A DNA stretch of 64,000 nt. Source: JAJXUB01 sp047974805. Lineage in GTDB: Bacteria > Actinomycetota > Actinomycetes > Actinomycetales > Dermatophilaceae. Made by a program: the position numbers and the translations under genes. Shown here piece by piece: positions 35,033 to 43,801 of this stretch (the first letter of the stretch is position 1; each line of letters begins with the position of its first letter). The stretch spans positions 33,822 through 97,821 of the forward strand of contig JBKECS010000035.1 of NCBI GenBank assembly GCA_047974805.1, in the 5' to 3' direction. The notes under the pieces are model-generated. The model had not been told where the DNA came from and ran no database searches. It saw only the letters and a list, made by a program, of their open reading frames with translations.

Positions 35033-35986
35033 TCAGGACGAGGACAACGCGTCGCGGTGGTCTCGCAGCGCGGCACCGACGACCCCGGGTTTGGCCGACG
35101 CCGGCAGCAGGGAGAATCGGTCCCACAAGGCTAGCCGTTGCAGGAAGGCGGAGTGCTCAGCACGTCGTCGCAGGTCGGTGCGCACCCCATCGATCAACCG
35201 GACGCCCGACTTGGTCAAGCCGCCGCCAAGGAGCACATGGTCGGCATCGGTGAGAATGACGGTCATTTGCAGGGCCAACCCGATGGCTCGAGCGACCCGG
35301 GCGGCAGCCTCGTTCAGCACCGCGTCGGTCTCGGCAGCGTCGCTGAACAGTCGCTTGGTGCCGGCATGCCCCAACGTCTGAATGAGGGCCCACCCGCCGG
35401 CCACCGACTCGATACACCCGACTTGGCCGCACGTGCACCGGATCGCCTCCGGACCCCACTCGATCGGAGTGTGACCCACCTCGATCACCCGGCTGGTCAC
35501 CGGGCCGCGGTCGACGCCAGTCGTGATCGAGGCTGCGGCGATGCCGGTACCCAAGTTGAGGTAGGCGATGGAGGAATCGGCTCGACCCGAGATCGCGGCG
35601 GCACCGAGCGCCGCGGCGGCGATGTCGTTGCTCACCGTCACCGGTCGGCCGGTCCGCTCGGACAACTCCTTCGCGACGGCACAGTGTTCGATGCCGAGGT
35701 TGGCCGCGAATCGGACCGTTCCCGCCTGCGAGTCCACGAAGCCCGGGATGCCCACCCCGATGGCCCCGACCGAACGGCTCCCAGCCTTCGCCAGCACGGC
35801 GGCGACAAGTTCGGCGGCCGAGTCGAGCACCGTCGCGGCGCCATATCCACTGGGTGCCTGCACGCTGGCGTGGACCGCCCCGGCCTGGTCGACCAGGCCG
35901 ACCTCGGTCTTGGTCCCACCGATGTCCACCCCGACCCGGAGCTGGTCACCCCAGGACGTCCGCGGCGGGGTGGGCATGCCCATCAT
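35033..35986 (-). CDS. ROK-family sugar kinase, probably N-acetylglucosamine kinase
   Basis: 317 residues. The phosphate-binding VGVDIGGTKTEVGL opens the ASKHA fold, TVSNDIAAAALG holds the catalytic Asp, and the zinc motif is VGHTPIE followed by CTCGQVGCIES (CxCGxxGCxE). The ATG overlaps the permease stop by ATGA. With NagA and NagB nearby it most likely phosphorylates GlcNAc; glucose or mannose kinase activity cannot be excluded. Confidence 0.88.
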   Translation of the reverse strand: MMGMPTPPRTSWGDQLRVGVDIGGTKTEVGLVDQAGAVHASVQAPSGYGAATVLDSAAELVAAVLAKAGSRSVGAIGVGIPGFVDSQAGTVRFAANLGIEHCAVAKELSERTGRPVTVSNDIAAAALGAAAISGRADSSIAYLNLGTGIAAASITTGVDRGPVTSRVIEVGHTPIEWGPEAIRCTCGQVGCIESVAGGWALIQTLGHAGTKRLFSDAAETDAVLNEAAARVARAIGLALQMTVILTDADHVLLGGGLTKSGVRLIDGVRTDLRRRAEHSAFLQRLALWDRFSLLPASAKPGVVGAALRDHRDALSSS

Positions 35987-36807
35987 TTGATGCTGCCGCT
36001 GGTCAATCCGCCGACGAGATGCTTTTCGATCATGGCGAAGAGAACGACGACGGGCACGACGGCGATGACTGAGGCTGCGAACAGCTGATCCCAGTGCTGT
36101 TCGTAGCCGGTGACGTAGGAACGGAATCCGACCGTCAGGGGCTTCTTCTCGTCATCGATGATCAGCGTCAGCGCAACGACGTACTCGTTCCACGCTGCGA
36201 TGAACGTGAAGATCGTCGCGGTGACCAGCCCCGGCAAGGTCAGCGGCAGCATGACCCTCATCAGCGTGCCAAGTCTGCCGATCCCGTCCAGGCTTGCGGC
36301 CTCTTCCACCTCCACCGGGATGGCGCTGAAAAACCCGTGCAGGATCCAAATGGCGAAGGCCAAGTTGAAGCCGGCATTGGTGATGATCAGCGCGGCATAC
36401 GTGTTGATGAGGTTGAGTTCGAAGAACTCTCGGTACAACCCCACGACCAACGATGTGGGCGCGAACATCTGGGTGATGAGCACCACGAGAAGAAATGCGG
36501 TGCGTCCGGGGAATCGGTTCCGGGCGGTCATGTATGCGGCCGGGATGGCAACGAGGATGACGATAGCGGTCGCCCCGATCGAAATGATCAGGGAGCTGGC
36601 CAGCCAGTGCGGGAAACGACCGTCCGTCAGCACCGTGGCATAGGTGTCCCACTGCCACACGCGCGGGAAGATCGACGGGGGCGTCGATTTGACGTCGGAG
36701 GAGGTCCGCAAGCTGTCCAGGACCATCACGATGTACGGGCCGAGGAAAGCCAGGCCTATCGCGGCGGCGACGAAGGCCAGCAGCCGCGGGTGTCGGGTGA
36801 CGGTCAT
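35983..36807 (-). CDS. Sugar ABC transporter permease (MalG-type)
   Basis: 274 residues and six membrane helices. The CUT1 permease EAA loop is EVEEAASLDGIGRLGTLMRVMLP. The typical C-terminus FAASVIAVVPVVVLFAMIEKHLVGGLTSGSIK ends in the family's KG/GAVKG-like tail. It forms the membrane channel with the upstream permease (overlap ATGA). No ATPase gene is in the operon, so a shared MsiK-type ATPase encoded elsewhere is implied. Confidence 0.93.
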   Translation of the reverse strand: MTVTRHPRLLAFVAAAIGLAFLGPYIVMVLDSLRTSSDVKSTPPSIFPRVWQWDTYATVLTDGRFPHWLASSLIISIGATAIVILVAIPAAYMTARNRFPGRTAFLLVVLITQMFAPTSLVVGLYREFFELNLINTYAALIITNAGFNLAFAIWILHGFFSAIPVEVEEAASLDGIGRLGTLMRVMLPLTLPGLVTATIFTFIAAWNEYVVALTLIIDDEKKPLTVGFRSYVTGYEQHWDQLFAASVIAVVPVVVLFAMIEKHLVGGLTSGSIK

Positions 36808-37784
36808 TTCGTCTCCTCTCGCCAGTTGATGATGCGCAGATAGATCACCACGACCACGAGGATGAGCAGGACGTTCATCACGCCGGCTGCCGCAGACATG
36901 CCGACGTCCTTCTCCTGGGACTTGAACGCCAGCTTGTACATGAACGTGATGGTCGTGTCATGCCCGAACCCGGGGTTGCGGTCGTTGAGGGTGTAGACGA
37001 TCGGGAAGCTGTTGAAGACATAGATGACGTTGAGCACCGTCGCCACGAGCATGGCGGGGCGCAGCAACGGCAAGACGATGCTGCGGTAGCGCTGCCAGCC
37101 GGTGGCGCCGTCGACTTCAGCCGCCTCCAGGACATCCTCGGGGATGGCGTTGAGGCCGGCAATGAACACGAAGATGGTGAACGGGAGGGAGACAAAGACT
37201 CCCACGACGATCATCGACGCCATCGTGAACCGATCGTCGCCGAGGAAGTCGATGGGTTCCGGCAGCACCCCCACCGAGGTCAAGATGTGGTTGATCAGGC
37301 CGTAGTTGTAGTCGTAGAGCAGCACGAACAGCTGGCTGGTGATGACCAGAGAGGCAGCCCACGGCACGATGATGGCCAGCCGGACCAGCCGGCGTCCCAG
37401 GAAGTTCTTCACCAGGAGTTGCGCCAGGGCGAGGCCGATGACGATAGTCAGGACGACAACGGCGACGACCCAGATAGAGGTGCTTCGCAACACCGTGCCA
37501 AGGTCGGGGTGGGTCAAGACGTTGGTGTAGTTGCGCCACCCCGCGTCACCCTTGCGAAGGCCGGTGATGGAGTATTCCGACCGGGCGGCGCTGAGCAGCT
37601 TGATGGCCGGGTAGACCACGACGAACGCGATCAGGGCAATGGCCGGCAGGAGCCAGGCCGCAGCCTGGGCGGGGGCCACGACACCCACCCTGGCTGCAGT
37701 CCGACGTTTCCTGCCCCGGGTGCCTCCCGATGCCCGCGGGGTCAGGGCATCGGGAGGCGGCGCGACGACGTTGACAGGGGTCAT
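36804..37784 (-). CDS. Sugar ABC transporter permease (MalF-type)
   Basis: 326 residues with a basic N-terminal tail and six helices, beginning AAWLLPAIALIAFVVVYPAIKLL. The EAA loop is EDVLEAAEVDGATGWQRYRSIVLPLLRP. It is the partner of the following permease in a CUT1 carbohydrate importer. It sits 8 bp after the sugar-binding lipoprotein gene. Confidence 0.93.
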   Translation of the reverse strand: MTPVNVVAPPPDALTPRASGGTRGRKRRTAARVGVVAPAQAAAWLLPAIALIAFVVVYPAIKLLSAARSEYSITGLRKGDAGWRNYTNVLTHPDLGTVLRSTSIWVVAVVVLTIVIGLALAQLLVKNFLGRRLVRLAIIVPWAASLVITSQLFVLLYDYNYGLINHILTSVGVLPEPIDFLGDDRFTMASMIVVGVFVSLPFTIFVFIAGLNAIPEDVLEAAEVDGATGWQRYRSIVLPLLRPAMLVATVLNVIYVFNSFPIVYTLNDRNPGFGHDTTITFMYKLAFKSQEKDVGMSAAAGVMNVLLILVVVVIYLRIINWREETK

Positions 37785-37792
37785 CGTCGCGC

Positions 37793-39049
37793 TCAGGAAC
37801 CGCTCTCAGCGGATTGCTGCAGGCTGTCGAGGACCTGCTGCGGATCGCCAGTCATAGCGGATCCCAGATTCTGTTGCACGGCCAGCTTGACCTTGTCCCA
37901 CACGGGGTCATTGGTGGGGGTCAGGTTGAGGTTGGGCAGTGCATCCAGGTAAGGCTTGAGTTTGGCATCGGAGGAGAACTGCTCCACCCCGGACGTGGTC
38001 ACCGGGAGGAACCCTTCACCCTTGATGAAGGTGTTGATCTGGTCCTTCTGGTAGTACAGGTCGTAAAACGCCTTGACCGCCTTGGCGTTCCCCGGCTTCT
38101 TGAAAGCCATGAGGTAGTCGGTCACGCCATAGGTGGCCGAGGCGCCGCCGTCCTTGCCTGGGAAGGGCGCCACCTCGTACTTGACCTTGCCGTCCTTGTC
38201 GAGGTCACCTGCCAACGGGCTGAACCCGACGACCATGCCGGCCTTGCCGGACTTGAACAGGTCGAACGCGTCGGCTCGGTTGGTCTTGGCCGGGTTGTTC
38301 TGGGTGACGCCGGCATCGGCCAGCTTCTTCATGTACGCAAGCGCCTCGACGTTGGCCGAGCTGTTGATCGACCACTTGTCATCGGTCTTCCAGTTGCCGC
38401 CGTTGTTGAACAGCCACATGGAGAACTCGGCTTGGCTCTCCTCCGGGCCCAGCGGCATGGCGTATCCGACGTTGCCGGTGGCCTTGATCTTTGTCGCGGT
38501 GGCCTCCAGCTCGGCCCAGGTCTTCGGCGGGGCGGTGATGCCGGCCTTGCTGAAGAGGTCCGTGTTGTAGAACAGCGCCCGGGCCGAGGCGAGGTCGGGG
38601 AACCCGTAGAACTTGCCCTGGTAGGAGCCATACTGGATCAGGGTGGGCAGGATGTCGTCCTTCACCGCGGGGGACAGCACCTCGCTGGCGTCGTAGAGCA
38701 GCCCGTCAGCGGCATACGAGGCGTATGCGTTGAGGTTGAGGATGTCCGGAGCCTGGTTGTTCTGGATCATCGTTGAGGACTGCTGGTCGAGGTTGTCCCA
38801 GGAGATGACCTGAACTTCCAGGGTGTAGCCGGTCTTCTCCTTGTAGGTCTTGGCGAAGGCGTCCCAAAACGCCTTGGTGTTGCTCGCCGAGTATTCGGCG
38901 GCGACCAGCTTGATCGTACTTACCTCTGAACCGGAGTCGCTGGAGCCGCTCGAGGCGGAACCAGCACCCGAGCCGCCGGAACACGCGGTCAGGGCCAGAG
39001 CGCCGAGTGCGGCGCTGGCCAGGACGAAGGTGGAACGGGATGGTGTCAT
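37793..39049 (-). CDS. Extracellular sugar-binding lipoprotein of the ABC importer
   Basis: 418 residues from the ATG at 39049 (AAGGAGA 8 bp upstream). A lipoprotein signal peptide ends in the lipobox LTAC at about residue 26, followed by a Ser/Gly linker. The body is a cluster-B binding protein with VQVISWDNLDQQSSTMIQ, YGFPDLASARALFYNTDLF and KAGMVVGFSPLA. It captures the sugar outside the membrane; the genes downstream suggest GlcNAc or chito-oligosaccharides. It is the first gene of the operon. Confidence 0.92.
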   Translation of the reverse strand: MTPSRSTFVLASAALGALALTACSGGSGAGSASSGSSDSGSEVSTIKLVAAEYSASNTKAFWDAFAKTYKEKTGYTLEVQVISWDNLDQQSSTMIQNNQAPDILNLNAYASYAADGLLYDASEVLSPAVKDDILPTLIQYGSYQGKFYGFPDLASARALFYNTDLFSKAGITAPPKTWAELEATATKIKATGNVGYAMPLGPEESQAEFSMWLFNNGGNWKTDDKWSINSSANVEALAYMKKLADAGVTQNNPAKTNRADAFDLFKSGKAGMVVGFSPLAGDLDKDGKVKYEVAPFPGKDGGASATYGVTDYLMAFKKPGNAKAVKAFYDLYYQKDQINTFIKGEGFLPVTTSGVEQFSSDAKLKPYLDALPNLNLTPTNDPVWDKVKLAVQQNLGSAMTGDPQQVLDSLQQSAESGS

Positions 39050-39401
39050 GACGGTGTTCTCCTTGATGTCGGCCGAAGGGCCGGTGCGGGGATGTGCCTG
39101 GAACCAAAGGTCTGGGCTGAATGTGCAGTTGGGGTCGGTCCCATGGACCACGACGCGAATCTGACGAGCTGAGAAGCGCCTTGGCAAGACCCTCCCATTA
39201 ACGCAACGTCTCTGCAATATTTTTGGTTGGCACTTTTATGACAGTCGCTATCACGCCAGGTAGACAGAGCCATTGGCTGGGAAGTGCCCTATGATCGGGG
39301 TGGCGGAGATATAGATCTATCCGGCACAATCTTTCTAAACCCGGCACATGTGGGGACGGCATAGGCACCGGGTTGCTTCGATATTGAGGGAAGGACGTCC
39401 G
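39050..39401. promoter_or_regulatory. Divergent promoter region between sugar operon and ROK regulator (352 bp, no gene)
   Basis: This stretch is clearly more AT-rich than its surroundings, including CAATATTTTTGG near 39210. It contains the palindrome ATAGATCTAT (39311-39320) and two direct copies of CCGGCACA at 39321 and 39341, spaced exactly 20 bp. These are candidate binding sites for the ROK repressor, placed where it could control both transcription units. No open reading frame with a family match was seen. Confidence 0.55.
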
Positions 39402-40589
39402 ATGTCCGACGTTGGCACCAGCGTGCTGCGCACGCTGAACACAGCCACAGTGCTTGATGCCCTTGGCAAGGCCTACCGTCCCCTGCGCATCGCCGAGTTG
39501 CAGGCCCTGAGCCGGCTGACCCGCCCCACCGTGGCTCAAGCCGTCGAGGAGCTGCAGCTGGCAGGCCTGGTCATCGAGGGTGAGCCGGATGGCCAGCCCC
39601 GACGCGGCCGCCCAGCCTCGGTCTTTCAGATCGCTCCCGGTGCCCGGCCGGTGGTCGGGATCGACCTGGGTCCACACCACGTCAAGGTGCTCGTCATGGA
39701 CCTCGGCGGGCGGATCATGGGCGAATCGATTCGGCCGGTCCCCGCGCCCCGTGACGCCGTGTCCCTGCTCGACCAACTCCCCCCGACGATCACGGAGGCA
39801 CTCAATGCCGCTGAAGTCACCAGCGACACCGTGGTCCGAGTCGTCACCGGTTCCCCGGGTGTCATCGACCCGGTCAACGGGCGACCAACCTTCGTGCCCA
39901 GCGTGGCGGGATGGTCCTCCGTCGACCTCCCCGGACGGATCGGGGCCACCTTCTCCTGCCCGACGACTTTCGAGAACGACGCCAACTTGGCTGCTGTCGC
40001 AGCAACGATGACCTGGCCCGACACCACCCTTTTGGCCATCCAATGGGGCGAACGGCTCGGTGCCGGGTTGGTCATCGGCGGACGGCTACATCGTGGGGTC
40101 AACGGTGCAGCCGGCGAAATCGGCCTGATCAACGTGTGGGATGACGGACCCATCGTCGGAGAGCACGGCCGAGGCGTCTTGGAGGAACGCATCAGCGGCA
40201 GCGGCGTCGTCGCCCGCGCCGTCCACCTGGATCCGAACGCCGCGCCGTACCCGTCATCGGTCACGGCGGTCTTCAACGCCGGCCTGGCCGGCGACCCCCG
40301 CGCCCTTACCTTGATCCACGAGGTCGCCGACGATTTCGTCCGGTCGATCGCCCCGGTCGTGCTGGCAGTCGACCCCCAACTCGTCGTCGTCGGTGGCGGA
40401 GTCGCCCGGGCTGGGGACCTGCTCCTCGAGCCGATCCGTGACCTGCTCGCCCACCGCACGCTGCGAACTCCCGAGGTAGTCGTCTCGCCGTGGGCCGACC
40501 GGACGGTCGTACGCGGCGCCGTGGAGTTGGCCAGGACGCAGGCTTGGACGTCGGTGTTGGAGACGATCCGCAAGACCTCCGCCCGATGA
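39402..40589 (+). CDS. ROK-family transcriptional repressor (NagC/XylR-like)
   Basis: 395 residues from the ATG at 39402 (GGGAAGGA upstream). The N-terminal winged helix is LRIAELQALSRLTRPTVAQAVEEL. The ROK sugar-binding domain begins VVGIDLGPHHVKVLVMDLGG and has GAAGEIGLINVW. The zinc-binding cysteines found in ROK kinases are replaced (VGEHGRGVLEERI), as is usual in repressors. It is divergent from the sugar ABC operon and convergent with nagA, so it probably represses GlcNAc use until an amino-sugar ligand binds. Confidence 0.9.
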   Translation: MSDVGTSVLRTLNTATVLDALGKAYRPLRIAELQALSRLTRPTVAQAVEELQLAGLVIEGEPDGQPRRGRPASVFQIAPGARPVVGIDLGPHHVKVLVMDLGGRIMGESIRPVPAPRDAVSLLDQLPPTITEALNAAEVTSDTVVRVVTGSPGVIDPVNGRPTFVPSVAGWSSVDLPGRIGATFSCPTTFENDANLAAVAATMTWPDTTLLAIQWGERLGAGLVIGGRLHRGVNGAAGEIGLINVWDDGPIVGEHGRGVLEERISGSGVVARAVHLDPNAAPYPSSVTAVFNAGLAGDPRALTLIHEVADDFVRSIAPVVLAVDPQLVVVGGGVARAGDLLLEPIRDLLAHRTLRTPEVVVSPWADRTVVRGAVELARTQAWTSVLETIRKTSAR

Positions 40590-40631
40590 TCGGGCCGGGA
40601 CGGCGACCCGGCGGGTGAGGGTCCGGGCTCG

Positions 40632-41840
40632 CTAATGCACCCGAACGCCGGATCGATAGACCTGCCGAGCCGACCACTGCGCATCGACCACGACGACGTC
40701 GGCACGCCGACCTGACAGAAGTGCGCCAATGTCCGATCGGCTGAGGATTCCCGCCGGTACCCAGGAGGCCGAGCGGACCGCCGCCACCAACGGCACCCCG
40801 GCCGCCACACTGGCGGCAACCACCTGAAGCAGGTGCGTTGTCCCACCGGCAATGGAGCCGCCGTCGCCCTGATCGCGCAGCCGGGCCACCCCACCGGCGA
40901 CACGGACCGCCATCGGCCCGAGTTCGTAGTCACCATCGGCCATGCCCGCGGCCGCCATCGCATCGGTGACCAGGACGATGCCGTCCGGCCCCACCAGGTC
41001 GAACACCGCGGACACCATACCCGGCGCTAGGTGGACCCCGTCACCGATGAGTTCGACGACAAGGTCACCTGCCCGCGCGGCGGCCAGGCACGCGGCCACC
41101 GGCCCCGGATGCCTGTGGTGCATCGGGGGCATGGCGTTGAACAGGTGTGTTGCCGTCATCCGTGCGCTGCCAAGGTGATCGTTGACCTTGCCGAGGAAGG
41201 CTGCGGCGGTCTCCATCGGGCAGTTCGTATGCCCGATCGACGGCAAGGCGCCCACCCCCAACAGCGCCTCGACTGCGCCACCCGGCCCAGCTACCCCGGG
41301 GACCTCTGGGGCCACCGTCATCGTCTTCAGATGGCCACCGGCGGCTGCCGCGAGCTCCCGAACTAGACCGGCATCGCCCGGGATGAGATGGTCCGGACTC
41401 TGCGCGCCGCAGCGGTCAACGGAGAGGAACGGCCCCTCGGCGTGGATGCCACCCAGATCACCCGCATCGACGAGCGCCGAGAGCAGCTCTGCTTGAGCCA
41501 ACAAGGAGTCCCGGTCGGCGGTGACGAGCGAGGCCAGGAGCGTCGTCGTACCGTGGGCCAGGTGTTCCTGCGCGCCGGCCCGCGCAGCCTCGGCGTCACG
41601 CACATCAGGGAAACCGACCCCGCCGCCGCCATGATTGTGCAGGTCGACCAGCCCGGGAAGGATGCGATCAGCACTCGCCGGAGGCAACTCGCCCGTGGCG
41701 GGAACCCGCTCCGCGGGCCCCACCCAGCTCAGCTCGTCCCCGGTGATGATGACCACGCCGTCGTCGATGACCCGGTCGGGCAGGACGACCTGGCCACGAA
41801 GCATGCAGGAGGCATGAGAATCATCGGCCGCTGGGGACAT
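40632..41840 (-). CDS. nagA: N-acetylglucosamine-6-phosphate deacetylase
   Basis: 402 residues from the ATG at 41840, preceded by GAAGGAG. The amidohydrolase barrel shows ILPGLVDLHNHGGGGVGF, GIHAEGPFLS (metal-binding Glu), LPSIGHTNCPME, THLFNAMPPMHHR and IVLVTDAMAAAGM (catalytic Asp). It removes acetate from GlcNAc-6-phosphate to feed NagB. It is transcribed towards the ROK repressor, separately from the nagB operon. Confidence 0.95.
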   Translation of the reverse strand: MSPAADDSHASCMLRGQVVLPDRVIDDGVVIITGDELSWVGPAERVPATGELPPASADRILPGLVDLHNHGGGGVGFPDVRDAEAARAGAQEHLAHGTTTLLASLVTADRDSLLAQAELLSALVDAGDLGGIHAEGPFLSVDRCGAQSPDHLIPGDAGLVRELAAAAGGHLKTMTVAPEVPGVAGPGGAVEALLGVGALPSIGHTNCPMETAAAFLGKVNDHLGSARMTATHLFNAMPPMHHRHPGPVAACLAAARAGDLVVELIGDGVHLAPGMVSAVFDLVGPDGIVLVTDAMAAAGMADGDYELGPMAVRVAGGVARLRDQGDGGSIAGGTTHLLQVVAASVAAGVPLVAAVRSASWVPAGILSRSDIGALLSGRRADVVVVDAQWSARQVYRSGVRVH

Positions 41841-42167
41841 GGTGGGCTCCTTCACGCCGGATGGCATACGGATCGACCACAACTGCACACGCGTCGGCGA
41901 TCCGGGCGGGACAGCGCCATTCTACGGAACACGGCGGCGCCGCAGCGAGGCCTGCAGCGCCGCCGACAGGGCTGGCATACCCCGCCGCCGGCGGACACCG
42001 AAGACTGGCGACCGGGCGGTGCTTGAGTCTGGGCACGCCGACCGGCAGGATCTCCCCGTCGCCCCCATCCTGATCAGGTCGTGGGGGCGACCAACCCGGC
42101 GGGATGGCCCACCGCGCGTCCCTGACGGGTCCTGGGCTGCATCGACGCATACGAAAGGGCATGTCTC
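41841..42167. other. Intergenic region between nagA and the galK remnant (327 bp, no gene)
   Basis: It presumably carries the nagA promoter on the minus strand and the old promoter of the decayed galactokinase on the plus strand. I found no clear palindrome, terminator or coding stretch; small frames here are antisense or short. Confidence 0.4.
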
Positions 42168-42674
42168 GTGATAGAACCCGCCGGGGTCCATCGCTCGACG
42201 TCCGCAGAAGCCGGCGCCATGAACGAGGCAGCGACGGCGTTCCACGAAGAGTTTGGGTACGCGCCCACCGGGGTGTGGTCCGCGCCGGGAAGGGTCAATC
42301 TCATCGGGGAGCACGTGGACTACAACGCTGGGCTGGTTCTGCCCATCGCGTTGCCGCAGCGGACCTTCGTCGCCTGCTCGACGCATTCCGCGGCGACGCT
42401 GCGGGTGGATTCCCGGCAGGTGGGGCAGACCATCGAGGTCGGTCTGGACATCGCGGTCGACAGCGACGTCCCCGTCGGGGCCGGGTTGTCGAGCTCCGCA
42501 GCCCTGGAATGCGCGGTGGGGGCGGCGATCAGCGACGTATTTGACCTCGCCCTGCTTGAGGACGATCCGTCGCGGCAACGTTTGGCCGCGGCCTGCGCCC
42601 GGGCCGAGAACGAGGTCGTCGGTGCCCCCACGGGCGGGATGGATCAAGCAGCGTCGCTGCTGTGCCGAGAGGGC
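42168..42674 (+). pseudogene. galK: Galactokinase remnant (N-terminal half, with internal deletion)
   Basis: About 169 codons from a GTG match GalK: the galactokinase signature GRVNLIGEHVDYNAG, the GHMP motif VPVGAGLSSSAALE and PTGGMDQAASLLCREG. The real protein would be about 380-400 residues, so the C-terminal half is missing. In addition, the stretch that normally sits between the N-terminal signature and the GHMP motif (GWAAYVxGVxWAL-like) is absent, indicating an earlier in-frame loss. At the end the frame runs into unrelated DNA and stops at 42740. It cannot be an active kinase. Confidence 0.85.
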
Positions 42675-43006
42675 CGCGCGTTACCATCGCCACCGCCTGG
42701 CGCCCATCCCCCGCAGACGACCTGCCGACCCTGCGCCTGAGCTGGCCACAGCCGGTTCGCCTCGACACCGTCGCCATCCGTGAGGACATCGCCGAGGGCC
42801 AACAGATCACCGGCCTGGTGATCCGCGGGGCACTCGCGGGTGACCCTCTCGGCGAGCTAGCCAGGGCCGGGTCGGTGGGGTACCAGCGGATCCTCGACCT
42901 CGAACCGGTGACGCTGGACAGCCTCGAGATCGCCATCACCGCATCGCGGGGCCCGGTCGCTGTGTCCGGCGTGCGTGCGACCCGCTGCCGTCCGGGCCGG
43001 GACTGA
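42675..43006 (+). pseudogene. C-terminal fragment of a GH29-type alpha-L-fucosidase
   Basis: In a different frame from the galK remnant, about 110 codons give VRLDTVAIREDIAEGQQI, VGYQRILDLEPVTLDSLEI and ASRGPVAVSGV. This is the C-terminal beta-sandwich seen at the end of bacterial alpha-L-fucosidases (REDIxxGQRV and the xxGYRRL motif). The catalytic barrel is absent. The junction with galK near 42675 is therefore a deletion that fused two neighbouring genes. Confidence 0.65.
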
Positions 43007-43007
43007 G

Positions 43008-43765
43008 ATGTCCCCGCGCCCATCCATGCCATCGTCCACGCCGGACCACGCAGCGCCCCCACCTGGGCAGGACGGCCCATCCAGGGTTGCCCAGGACCCG
43101 CCCGGCTCCGGCCCCGACAGGATCATCCTTCCCCTGCCCCGGCGGACCTCGCCGACCAGCTCGCCCGGGGCCGCGCGATCGTCTGGGAGGACAACCTGAC
43201 GATCGGGACCTACGACGTGCATCCGCCGAGCGCATACCCGATGTACCTCGACCATCGGGTCTATCAGGGCTCCAGCGGCGCGGTCTATCCGCTTCCGTTC
43301 ACCGAGCAGGTCAGTGACAAGCGGGTGCCACGACCACGACCCGTTCACACGGATGTCGGCCCAGCACGGCATACGGCTGCGTCCGGACAGCTCGGTCGTC
43401 GAGGTCGTCGTTCGCTTACACAACCGCAGCAGCGAGCGGCAAAGCTTCCTGTGGTGGGCGAACGTCGCGGCCCGGGTGCACGAGGACTACCAGTCATTCT
43501 TCCCCGAGGACGTACGCTATGTCGCCGACCACGCGCGCCGGGCGCTCACGGCCTTTCCCGCCGCAGACCGGCCCTACTACCACGTCGACTATCCGCCGCG
43601 TGGGACCTCGTTCAAGCCGCACTTGGGCGCCGGGGGACGCAGCCGCCGGCCACCTTGGGCGAGGCACGCCAGCAATGGGCGCCACCTGCCGCGGTCCGGG
43701 AAGATGGACACGTGGACTACTTCGCCACGAGCCTGCCGGACCTGTTGCTCTTCTCGCGGGAATAG
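43008..43765 (+). pseudogene. Decayed DUF5107-domain gene (frameshifts and large internal deletions)
   Basis: Three pieces of one protein lie in order but in different frames. First, DRIILPLP joins, after a frameshift near 43138, to ADLADQLARGRAIVWEDN, then YPMYLDHRVYQGSSGAVYP. Next comes DPFTRMSAQHGIRLRPDSS to RQSFLWWANVAARVHEDY and ADHARRALTAFP. Last is VDYFATSLPDLLLFSRE, back in the first frame. These are the landmarks of DUF5107 glycan-related proteins, normally well over 900 residues. The stretch between the first and second piece, and most of the C-terminal half, are gone. Confidence 0.75.
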
Positions 43766-43801
43766 CGGACCTGGCTCGCTTCAGTTGCTGTGGGGAGGGA
43801 C

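Noticed and set aside
39198..40963. Long minus-strand frames opposite the ROK regulator
   Set aside because: They lie antisense to a clear ROK repressor and give no family pattern.
42168..42740. A real short galactokinase
   Set aside because: The C-terminal half and an internal segment are missing and the last 21 codons are unrelated, so it cannot fold as GalK.
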